Source: Synaphobranchus kaupii (lineage: Eukaryota > Chordata > Actinopteri > Anguilliformes > Synaphobranchidae). From it: a DNA stretch of 64,000 nt. This document shows positions 25,801 to 64,000 of the stretch, in pieces. Under the pieces are notes generated by a model. That model searched no databases. It was not told where the DNA came from and worked only from the letters and a program-made list of their open reading frames with translations. Where the stretch lies: positions 16,467,897 through 16,531,896 of the forward strand of contig CM056383.1 of assembly GCA_029718625.1 (NCBI GenBank), written 5' to 3'. Position numbers and translations under genes: made by a program. Numbering within the stretch: the first letter of the stretch is position 1; each line of letters starts with the position of its first letter.

Positions 25801-26745
25801 CAACAGCTTTTAATATGCTTTGAGAATGAACCGAACACAGCGACAAGCCTAGATCAAAAAAAATTTCTGTGGTGTAAAACATCACATTTATTAATTACGC
25901 GGCGAGTTTGGGCTCATGGAATGGCGAGATTGACGGTATTGATTACACAGACGGACTCAATACGGAGGCGGAACAGAAGGTCGGTCTATCTATTGAGTTA
26001 AAAAATACAAAGTATAAAAATACAAATTCTAGCGGTTTCTTTTAAAATGTGTTTTTACGTTCTGAAAAAGTGGCGAGATTAGTTGCAGGTAAATTACAGC
26101 ATTAAAGGGATAGTATCACGTTTGCATGCAAGATGTTGAGATTTTTTGAATCTTTTTTTTATTTTTTATTTTGCTCAAGATTGACATAGGCCTATATAAA
26201 CATGGCTTACTGTTCAATTATAACGAGCACATTAAATATATAGATTAAGAGTAGGCTATCGGTAATTGCCGATTGAGTCAAATGGAAGGGAAATTGGCCG
26301 ATATCGAACAGCTGCATCCCTAATAATATATTTGAATGTTTTTAATAACCAAATAAGCAATCCAACGCTTAATTCTGTAAAGTGCAGATAAAATAAAGTG
26401 CTTACATATGATGACAAGACCATAAATTAGCTGAGGCAAGGAAAATGCAATAGGGAACATTTGATTTCCTTAAACTTGAAATAAAAAGTCCTGTAGGTGA
26501 GTTTAGTTTGCTGCCAAGCCGGTGTTTATTCCCACCCTCTCTGCTTTGTAATAAGTTTTAAGGGCACGCACAGTGCGTTGGAAACCATCTGACCAAAAAA
26601 AAAAACTGAAATTCCACACAAAAGCCAAGATTCTGCTTTTGAAGGTCAATTCCGCGATTCTGCGAAAATGGAATCCTAGGAGCCCTATTGTTCCCACAAC
26701 ATAAGATCTTGCTCGCACAAGTTAACATCTTGTTCCCAGATTTAA
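22840..26745. mobile_element. composite element with GTGGGAACAAGAT-type ends, carrying a younger hAT insertion
   Basis: 22849-22900 (GTGGGAACAAGATATTAACT, TGTGCGAACAAGATCTTA) is inverted at 26688-26740 (CTTGCTCGCACAAGTTAACA, TCTTGTTCCCA). More inverted copies of CTTGTTCCCACA lie at about 23172-23205, so a shorter element of about 370 bp could also exist here. The hAT element 23355-26322 lies inside. Family unknown. Confidence 0.55.
23355..26322. mobile_element. 2.97-kb hAT-type element with perfect 8-bp target duplication
   Basis: Left end TAGGATGCTCCGATCAAG and right end reverse complement TTAGGGATGCAGCTGTTCG are related; GGCCGATACCGAT and GGCCGATATCGA occur just inside. ATAATATA flanks both sides exactly (23347-23354 and 26323-26330). 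The inside holds other dispersed sequence, including a piece beginning GGGTACGTTTACATGCACAG at 24905, and no intact transposase. Confidence 0.8.
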
Positions 26746-26989
26746 AAAAAAAAAAAAAACATTTTTCGGAACATCAACATGCATTCAGATGAATTGGAGG
26801 TGATATTTTGAGTAAAACCATTTTAGTTGAAGGCAGCACTGGAACTACAGAACATTGAAGTGAATGAATGTTAAAAGTTCTTTCCTCAGGTGGCTGTCAT
26901 TGCTACAGGTTTTAATATAGCAGGACTTGGCAGAGGAAGCTGTTTACAGAGTAATTACAGAGTAATGTTTAACAGTAATATTTTCTCAC

Positions 26990-27165
26990 TGTATGGCTGC
27001 TGGGTGGCTCGTTCGGTTAAGGCACCACATTATGGTACATGGATGAGCCCTACGGTTTTGGATCAAATCCAGACCGCGGCGATGCCGACTGTGGGTGATA
27101 GGTCCACAATTGGAGATTGCGTTACCCAGGGTATGGGAGGGTTCAGTCTGTTAGGGGTCCTCGAT
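26990..27165 (+). mobile_element. tRNA-derived SINE
   Basis: An RNA polymerase III box A-like TGGCTCGTTCGG at 27005-27016 and a box B-like GGATCAAATCC at 27060-27070 are spaced as in a tRNA-derived promoter. The rest does not fold as a functional tRNA. It sits just left of the inverted-repeat composite. An ORF across it is incidental. Confidence 0.65.
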
Positions 27166-28439
27166 TTTTTGCTCTCTGGGTCATTCCGTGTCAAATCAGA
27201 TAAGGTTGTTGCAGCACAGTCTCAGATTTTGTTCAAACCTTGTCTATATCACGAATGGGTCCCAAAACCAAGGCCTGTAAAATATTTCTGTTCAAATTCT
27301 ATGTTTTCATATTTTTTCAGCCCTTGATATTATTTAATTTTTATAGCCTCAAAAACACCTTATCTGGAAATCCATGTTTGGGCATTAATATCTTGACAAG
27401 TATTGTTCCTGGCCTCACCAAACTTTGTAGGATGGAAGACAAACATGTTTTCTGTATGCATGTTTTCAAAACCATTAAAAGCCTGTACTACATGCCATTT
27501 TATTTTTATAAGGCCCTAGATTTGGAAAAAAGTGCCAAATTCCTAAATGAGTGATATTGAGGGTACTACAAACCCACATTTTTGCACAAATATGATATCA
27601 ATCATTATTTTTTCTGCAAATACAATCTTTTATTAATTTTGTGCCAATATATGAGGTGTCTACCAGCAATGGACATGAAGATATTATGAATAAAACAAGG
27701 CGTGCTAGCATATTTTGGTCATTTTCATAGGACCAAAATGGTATGTGGGGTAGCTAGTAGGAACATAAAAATGTACATGGAAATTGCTTGATGTATGGTT
27801 ATTAAGGGTACAAAGTGCCAATGTCCTTCCGTTTTTCCTTCATACAAAAATAGACACAGATTTGAGAGATATTTTACCTATGGCAGATAAACGTCCATTT
27901 CAGGATGACATTTTTTTTGCCTCAGTATCTCCATGATTATTGAATTCCTCTGTCATAGGAATTGTAAGAAATAAGGGATAAACCTGTTTTTAGTATGTTC
28001 ATTGAAATAGAGGGCATTTGAGATGGGAATTGTGTCTCCGGTATGGTCCTGGATATTGAAAATAAGTGAAATATTTTGATAAAACCTCTGGTATAAGGAG
28101 GAAAAAGTGGTATCCTAAATGGCCATCTCATGCTTCAGTGGGAGTATCTGAATGTGTTCCACATAAAAGGTTGGATATGTTTATACATGTAATTTTACAG
28201 TGTGCATGTTAGAAAGCTATATATGGAAATTGTACTGATACGCATGTTGAAACATGTCCACACAGTGAAATCATCAGTATATGCCCTTATATTCACCAAT
28301 CAGTGAATAATGGAACATAGGGATTCCACTTATCAAGAAAACACCAAACATGTTCCTAATTCAGTCCTGTTTTTCAAGTTATATGACAGCCTGAGCGAAT
28401 ATTGGGTCAACATTCTATTCCATTTTATTTCTTAACGTA

Positions 28440-29225
28440 CGTTGCAAAAATGATTGTGGTGTGATCATATTACATCAGATACCTAAACTTTACATACCAT
28501 TGTAAACAGGATAACTGGGGCTTTCAATTGATATAAAAAATAATAGGATTACTATTACTTGATGGCAATATCATCAATTATGGAAATACATTCACCAACT
28601 AAATTTATAAAACTATTTTCTAATGAGAAACCGACTATTTTACCCATTTCATGTTCAAGATAGAAGGAAACTTAAGAGTGTATGATATCTTCACCATTGT
28701 GTGAGTCATATAGAATAGGAATCAGAATAGATTTATCTTCTACTGCTCAAAAGTTATAACCACTTCAGTGATGGGTAAGAAAAGGCTAAAAAAAAAACGC
28801 TTTAGAATGTTAGGTTCATTGAAAATATGACATGCATATGCAAAACTGTTTGTGGTGTGATCATATTATGTCACACCCCTAAAGATAATATACCATTTTA
28901 AACAGGATAACTGGAGCTTTCCATTTATATACAATAATATGCTTACTTTAACACAATATCAGGAATTATTAAAACAATTCACAAAATAAATAATAATAAA
29001 AAAAAATGGCTATTCTCATTGACAAACCTAGGTTTTTAAACATTTCATGTTCAAGATAGAGGGAGACAAACTGTGTGGTATCTTCACTATTTTGGAAGTG
29101 ATATAGAGTACAAATCAGAAGAGATTTATCATTTACTGCTCAAAAGTTATAACCTCTTAGTGATGTGTGGGAAAAGGCAAAAAAAAATTTTTTAATTGCA
29201 ATGTTAGGTTCATTGACATTTTACA
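28440..29225. repeat. tandem duplication of about 390 bp
   Basis: Both copies contain TGTGGTGTGATCATATTA, AAACAGGATAACTGG, CATTTCATGTTCAAGATAG, ACTGCTCAAAAGTTATAACC and AATGTTAGGTTCATTGA in the same order. They differ by many substitutions, so the duplication is old. Confidence 0.85.
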
Positions 29226-29447
29226 TTACCACTTGTCCATACTCCTAATGGGCCACTGTTGAGAATCTGTTGATATAATGCAAAATTGAAAGACACATAC
29301 ACTGAAATATACAATTTATGTGTTCAATGAAACACACACTTTATTTAAAAAAAAAAAAAAAAAAAGTATAACATAATGAATGGATGAACTAAGTGAATGG
29401 ATAACATTGCAAAACAAATAAAAACAAGATGCAACCCATGGCAAATA

Positions 29448-30729
29448 TCAGTTTAGATGCCTCCATGGGTCCTCCATGTCGTGCTCTGCAATGACCCTCA
29501 GCACCCTCTTTCTCTTCTGGGACTGTATCAGATGGCTAAATGTCCATCCTTTGCTGCAATACATAAATATGTAATCATTTATCATTTCATTAATCCATAA
29601 CATATCATATAAAACCATTTCTGAGTAATTAAAGGGCTGTATACTTGCAATTACATCATCTTACAGCAAACGCTTTATGCTTATGTCAGGAATAGATAAA
29701 ATAGCTATTCTGGGCACAAGCATAATGTCCATCCATCGCTGTAATAGATAAATATATTATCAGTTGCCATTAATCCATAACATATAAAACCATTTCTGAG
29801 TCATTAAAGGGCTGTATAGTGAGAATGACATTTTACAGAAAACACTTTACGCTCCAGAATAACGTTAGATAAAATGCACAACAATAACACAATGTTAGAC
29901 TACTTAGCATAGTGTCCATCAAAATAAAATATTGTTTTGAATAAACAGACCTAAATCATCAGCGACATTGGCTCAACTGAATGATGTCTTTTTGTCATAT
30001 TTGTCTAAACAGGCTAATCTTGCTCAAGTCAAAAACGTGAGTCAGAAAATAAAACGTGAAGCTGACATTACGTTAGTAAATGTTTTCTTTTTAGTTCTCT
30101 ACTCCATTCATTTTCAACAGGACTGATCAAGAACAACCTTCGAATTTATACATAACGTTATGTTAAAACACTAGCTAGTTAGTACTTACTATTGATAAGG
30201 CTAATAGTTGAGTATAACATTTATAAAGCTAGCAAGACAGACAGCAGAGCTAACGTTTCAAATTAGGAAAACAAAAACGCAGAAAAGAAAATGGCTGTTC
30301 GCGCGGTGAGACGATGAGAGCTCGCTGTTAGACTAACGTTACTTGTTTTAGCTTTAGTTAGCTATTATTTAGTTATCAAAGTCCACTAAATACGGAAAAT
30401 ATTCACATCTAACGTTATCACTTCACTTATTCATTATATGACAGACTTTTTCATAATTTCATCTCGAAACGAGCTGGGTGAAGAATAACACAGTGGCATC
30501 ATTTGAAGCTAGAGCCGAACAACAGCTACCTTAGCGAATTTCAAGTGAAAATCTGAGAAAGTCTGCGGTACAAAAACAGGATTTTATTCAAAATAAAATA
30601 GTTTCTGAAGTCGTATCTGTGGTTAATTATTATCTTAAATACTTCTTACCTCAGTCGGTTTACTGGCTTTCCCTCAGTCGCAGTAAAGTCTTCAGACGAT
30701 AGTCTTCTGTCCGAGGTGGTCCGCTCCGC
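29448..30729 (-). other. cryptic two-exon minus-strand ORF inside the inverted-repeat composite
   Basis: On the minus strand a segment 30729 to 30650 follows a CACTGCAG acceptor and ends at a GTAAGA donor. It reads AERTTSDRRLSSEDFTATEG then KPVNRL. A second segment 29553 to 29448 follows TATTGCAG and reads KGWTFSHLIQSQKRKRVLRV, IAEHDMEDPWRHLN, stop. The phases fit (2 nt plus 1 nt). There is no clear start codon and I recognise no domain. It may be a transposon-encoded exon pair or chance. Confidence 0.25.
29558..29860. repeat. two direct copies of about 130 bp
   Basis: ATTAATCCATAACATAT, AAAACCATTTCTGAGT and ATTAAAGGGCTGTATA recur in order at about 29560-29690 and 29735-29850. Each copy is preceded by TGTCCATCC. 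The first copy lies next to the exon-like segment 29448-29553. Confidence 0.75.
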
Positions 30730-30952
30730 CTGCAGTGAGGCAAATGGAGATTTACGTGGTTGATGTGCAGTTTTATCTAGCGGTCTAGAAATAAATCCCC
30801 ACCCACTAAGCTCATGAACCAATTATATGCAATTGTAGCTTATTTTGTCATCTGTAACTAGCATTTTTCAAAAAGAAAATCAGTGATTGGACGGCAGAGC
30901 TATTATACGTCAAACCATCGGAACAATTGTTCCGAAATTAGAGCAGTCCGGC

Positions 30953-31374
30953 TTTAAAGGGGACATGAAACACTCGGTAAAGTGGCTCTGGTTCGTTAGC
31001 TTTTTACCTTAAATTAGATATGACCGTGCGTTCAAATCTCAAACCGACCCGTATTTGCTGGAAAAAGAAGTTGAAATTCGCTTTTTTTCCACTAGGGCGC
31101 AGTCTTCTTGGACCAACTGCGGTCGTGACGTCACTAGGTTGGTCGGTCTCTGCTGCTCAATGTATTCCGATGGGAAAATAGCTGACTTTCAGTGAGCTCA
31201 ACGATGTATCGTGAGGAAAAAATAAAACATAAAACGCACCGACGGTCTTTTTCTATTGCCCCAAGGTGCTCAAATGAGTATTACCGAACAAAACTTAATT
31301 TAAAACTGAATTTCCACGAACTGGGGATTTCCCATGTAATTTTCCATGTAATTTCTAGTACATAATTTGCTACA
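30953..31374 (+). pseudogene. Kolobok-like fragment with degenerate THAP-like peptide
   Basis: The left edge TTTAAAGGGGACATGAAACA resembles TTAA-targeting Kolobok ends. An ORF from ATG 31204 to a stop at 31372 encodes 56 residues with SFSIAPRCSNEYYRTKLNLK then LNFHELG. This resembles a THAP zinc-finger start (C-x2-4-C ... FH-x-LP), but the first Cys position is Ser, and the fold breaks off after HELG. Kolobok transposases carry N-terminal THAP domains. No right end is seen. Confidence 0.35.
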
Positions 31375-32195
31375 TTGCACATCGTTTACAATAAAGTTAT
31401 TTGAATTTTTTGTTGAGTATCTTATTCTTTTTTAAATATGGGATATAAAATTTAACCACTCACTAACATTGAATATAGCATCTATCAGAGTTAATGCCTT
31501 TTTCTATAATGAGGCCGTGATAGTAAAGAATATAGCTTGCATTAATGACCTATAGTAAAATGAGCCTACTGAAAACTTGTATTTCATAACTCCAATCAAT
31601 ATTTCAGAGGCTGAGACACACACTAGTAGAGATAATAAGGGAAGACCCTGCTTCTTCATTATGGATGTTTTTTTTCCTAGAGGTAAAACAATGCCTTTAA
31701 CTATGTGTATTTATCTATGAAGGGAACATGGAAGGACATTGGCACTTTGTACAGTAAATGACCATACATTAAGCTATTTCCACATACATTTTCATGTTCC
31801 TACTAGCTACCCCACATACCATTTTGGTCCTATGAAAATGACCAAAAAATGCTGCCACACCTTTTATTCTTAATATCTTAATGTCCATTAGTAGAGACCT
31901 CAAATATTGGCACAAAATTAATAAAAGATTGTATTTGAAAAAATATATATATTGATACCATATGGGTGCAAAAAATGGGTTTATAATACCCTCAATATCA
32001 CTCTCGTTTAGGAATTTTGCACGTGTTTTCCAAATCTAGGGCCTTATAAAAATAAAATGGCATGCAGTACAGGCTTTTAGTCATATTGAGAAGATGTTTG
32101 TCATCCATCCTACAAAGTTTGGTGAGGCTAGGAATAATACTTTTCAAGATATTAATGCCCAAACATGGCTTCCCAGATAAGGCGTTTTTGAGAGT

Positions 32196-33186
32196 GTAAA
32201 AATTTAAAGGTCTTCCTCCGACTACACTGCATGCAAGCTTAGCTGTAGTCTATGGTTTGAACCGAAGCCGACTGGCGACGCCACGTGTTTCGGAGGAAAA
32301 CCGCGGACTGCGGTTTTAATGTTGAGGAGGAAATTATGTTAATCTGCTCTTCAGAACAAGGAACTGTTAATTTGTCAGACAATGATAGTTTTTGGCTCAG
32401 TTAAGCTGGCTGTTGAAAAAAGTCAAAACCGTGTTTAGGAATGTAGGATACGTAGGATATTGTGTGGAACCGCTGAGTGACTATTTTCATTTAATTGCTC
32501 TGGCTGTAGTTATTCTAAAGCTACGTAACAGTAGAACACCATTCTTGTTGTACCCCTGGGGGACTAAGATGAAAGCATGAATTAGCTGGCAGTGCACGAT
32601 GGTCATTACCATGTTGCTTTATTTGTAATAGTGTTCCTTTGATGCTAATAGCATCAAATCAACCCCAATCAATCCAAAAACTACAATCAATCCCTCCCCA
32701 ATACTACAGTGCTGTCCATTTAAGCTCCTGGTATCATCTGTTTTGTGTTGTTTTCTTTTTCTGCTTCTCCTTGCATTTTCATGTTCATTTTGCTGAAAGC
32801 AGATGTTTTTGCCAGCATTTTCATATGTGAAATATTAATCTATTTTTAAAGTGGATAGAAAAGAGTCCAAGAGTCAATCTCATATAAAATGTATAGCCTC
32901 TTGTCCATAATACCCAGTTGGTTAATCTGCAGTAAACCCTTTCCAGTGGATTTCTTGCTAATGTTTGTTTTTATCCTCTACAGAAGGAATAGCCTAGATT
33001 TTATAACCATTCTCATCAGATAAAGAGTGCGGAGTTTCCATTGGAAGACGCAGCCTTATTGGTAGTCTGTCATTGGTTGGAATTTGCATAGAAAGAAGCG
33101 GGGAGGGGGTGATGTTCGAGAATATTGTGTAACATCTTTCCCTCTCTCTCTTTTTCCCTCTCTCGCTATCTCTCCATCTGCTGCAG
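32196..33186. other. end of upstream intron before ptpn4 coding exon 1
   Basis: 32215-32310 resembles the body of a SINE (CCACGTGTTTCGGAGGAAAA) but without clear boxes. The pyrimidine tract at 33139-33186 is the splice acceptor region for coding exon 1. Confidence 0.4.
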
Positions 33187-33203
33187 ACTTTGTGTGGACA
33201 GTA

Positions 33204-62460
<29,257 letters not shown>

Positions 62461-62639
62461 GTAAGCGCCTCCCCTCCGCTCCTCCGCTCTTCCTGCAAAT
62501 AGGCCTTCCTCACTGACTCTGAGTCAGTGGAGGCTTCTCTCCCTCAGTGATGATTTGTTAATGGTAGTGCGAGTTAACTGATCCTGGATCAGCATTCATG
62601 AGCAGTGAGCACCTGGGTTTTACATTAACCCAGAGCGAC

Positions 62640-62835
62640 CTGATCTCACAAGCATACTGCTTGGGCAGCGGGGGAGCATAGAGTTAAAGGAAGCGGAAAC
62701 TCGTTCCGTGAAGGTTAAAGGTTCAAATCCCGGGTGGCGGCCCTGACTCCGTCCCCTTGAGGACCGTCCTTAACCTCAGTTTCCTCAATAAGTGTCCAGC
62801 TGTAAAAGCTGCGTAAGTCTCCCAGGGTCAGCACG
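62640..62835 (+). mobile_element. tRNA-derived SINE in ptpn4 intron 14
   Basis: Box B-like GGTTCAAATCC at 62720-62730. The following CCTTAACCTCAGTTTCCTCA and GTGTCCAGCTGTAAAAGC match a body motif common to many fish tRNA-SINEs (CTTAACCTGAATTGCCTCAG type, as I recall). Box A region at about 62666-62690 is degenerate. Confidence 0.65.
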
Positions 62836-63640
62836 TCTACCTGGAGGATGAATAAGCGTGTCTCGTGAAGGCAGCTGCTGAGCTTTGCGGTGTTACCGCG
62901 ACCTCTGGAGTCTCTGAGATCTGTAGCAGTTGGTTCTTATGACTGCTCCTCGTGTGCTGGATGAGCGCTCTTTCTGTTTGCTCTCAACGTGCTGCTTGGG
63001 GGCATCTGGGGGATGCGGGTGCCCCAATGCGGCCTGTGGAAAGCAGGCCGCATTTAAAACCCCACTCAGTGATTTTGGTTGTAGCTCATCACCATGGAAA
63101 CAAACTCATCACTCACTTGTCGTTTTCACTTGGTGCTCACTCGTCAGGTAAGATATCGAAAGGAATAAACCATGCCTTGGAAATGAGGAGTACCACAATC
63201 CACCGTTGCCATGCATGTAATTTCCGTCGATTAGCAACCAAAATTACTGTGTGGGCCTTTAAGGTAGAGTCTTGCAAGTTAAAGGGAATTCCACTGAAAA
63301 TGTTTTTACTTGTAGAAGAGTAACTGTCCTCCTGATTTAAATGAGCTCTCAGCCAACTCTCTACCTGTAGTGAATGCAGAGATATAGCCCCAAACTACTG
63401 CGCATGTTCCAGGTACCTGCTTTACTATAGACGACAAGGGGGCGGGCGCTTAGAGTCTATGGGAGGGTGTCGTCAACGGCGGTCACAGGTTTCCACTTCT
63501 ACTGAATACAAACGGAGGGGCTGGGTGTTCATACTTGGCATGGAAGCCGTTCTTCTACTCGCTAGCAAGCTCGCCACTAAAGAAAGAAAATCTAGATTTA
63601 TGATGTTCAGTTCAGTTTACTTTCATGCTTGCTTTACTGC
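62836..63640. other. ptpn4 intron 14 (or beyond); nothing recognised
   Basis: No exon of ptpn4 or repeat family called. The sequence 63390-63640 may belong to the same transposon as the THAP relic. Confidence 0.35.
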
Positions 63641-63647
63641 AAAGAAA

Positions 63648-63838
63648 ATGCCGTTTCGCTGTATGGCAAATTGCAAGGGTCTAAGGAAGGAATTTATTTT
63701 TATCAGCTACCACAAGATGAGGGCGAGAATCAATGGCTGACTCCAATTGGGAACGCTAAATATCCTCCAGATACACATGAGACATGGCTAAAGAATGTGC
63801 GAGTGTGTAGCAGGCACTTTCGCCCAGATGATTTTTAG
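63648..63838 (+). pseudogene. broken THAP-domain ORF (transposon relic)
   Basis: From ATG 63648 the frame reads MPFRCMANCKGLRKE, giving a C-x3-C pair. The remainder continues in another frame as GIYFYQLPQDEGENQW, YPPDTHETWLKN, VRVCSRHFRPDDF, ending at TAG 63836-63838. C-x3-C, a spacing of about 48 residues, then C-x2-H with the HFxxxDF ending is a THAP (C2CH) zinc finger. The frame change near codon 15 breaks it. THAP domains occur in P-element-like and Kolobok transposases and in host genes; no more of the protein follows. Confidence 0.6.
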
Positions 63839-64000
63839 GAGATCATTCGGGCAAGACTAGGCTACTGAACAAACTGAGTCAACACCCCCTTCGCCTAGTA
63901 TGGGAGGTATCGCCAAATTGTAGTTTTTCAAAAATGAGGAAGGGTAGAGGTGTACGTCATTTTGACATATACGTCTACCAAATTTGCATCTTTCACTGCT
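63839..64000. other. nothing recognised
   Basis: Short AT-rich end of the window; may be more of the transposon relic. Confidence 0.3.

Larger units (their letters stand above)
27345..32195. mobile_element. about 4.85-kb AT-rich composite flanked by about 510-bp inverted repeats
   Basis: 27345-27865 is inverted at 31690-32195. Matching parts include GGTCCTATGAAAATGACC on the right, CCAAAATGGTATGTGGGGTA on the left, and AAAACACCTTATCTGG against CCAGATAAGGCGTTTTTG. Divergence is moderate. Inside are a tandem duplication of about 390 bp, a further duplication near 29.6-29.9 kb, a cryptic minus-strand ORF and a Kolobok-like fragment. Whether it is one transposon or two inverted copies of a family is unclear. 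Confidence 0.6.

Noticed and set aside
27000..27080. tRNA gene
   Set aside because: Box A- and B-like motifs are present but the sequence does not form a cloverleaf with acceptor stem. A SINE explains it better; the same applies at 37558 and 62720.
1..33186. A second protein-coding gene upstream of ptpn4
   Set aside because: I searched the short ORFs for known domains and exon-like splice signals. Only transposon relics and one weak spliced-looking ORF appear.

Overview
This window is nuclear DNA from a ray-finned fish, almost certainly a teleost. The evidence is a split vertebrate gene with GT-AG introns, a dense load of teleost-type DNA transposons (hAT, Tc1-like, Kolobok/piggyBac-like MITEs, tRNA-derived SINEs), long (GT)n microsatellites and an unusual number of minisatellites. 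I see no prokaryotic genes, no rRNA, no intact tRNA gene and no CRISPR array.

The one real gene is the 5' half of ptpn4 on the + strand. It encodes a non-receptor protein tyrosine phosphatase with FERM, PDZ and PTP domains. I resolve 14 coding exons between 33204 and 62460. They join in frame without a stop to give 454 complete codons: the N-terminal leader, the whole FERM domain (about residues 29-312), the FERM-adjacent segment and part of the linker before the PDZ domain. The PDZ and phosphatase exons lie beyond the right edge. Coding exon 1 begins with a splice acceptor 17 bases before the ATG, so at least one noncoding exon lies upstream. CpG-rich blocks at about 6.4-8.0 kb and 8.8-9.3 kb are promoter candidates.

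Layout. 1-6 kb: AT-rich DNA with a perfect 24-bp hairpin, a 29-bp minisatellite with higher-order structure and a TTAA-ended MITE. 6.3-11 kb: GC-rich candidate promoter with a purine tract and a (GT)41 run. 11-22 kb: minisatellites (35, 33, about 28 and 28 bp) and two hAT MITEs with readable 8-bp target duplications. 22.8-32.2 kb: transposon-on-transposon DNA, including a 3-kb hAT element, a SINE, a 5-kb inverted-repeat composite with a cryptic minus-strand spliced ORF, and a Kolobok-like fragment with a THAP-like peptide. 33.2-62.5 kb: ptpn4 exons, whose introns hold 39-, 46-, 34- and 20-bp minisatellites, a (GT)92 tract, nested hAT MITEs and G-quadruplex-type DNA. 62.5-64 kb: intron 14 with a SINE and a broken THAP-domain relic.

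The most striking feature is how much of the ptpn4 introns is tandem repeat. In intron 1 a 46-bp repeat carries a near-ideal 3' splice site in each of about 33 copies. The array ends 138 bp before exon 2, and one reading frame runs open through it into exon 2 in frame. I found no other expressed protein-coding gene that I can support.
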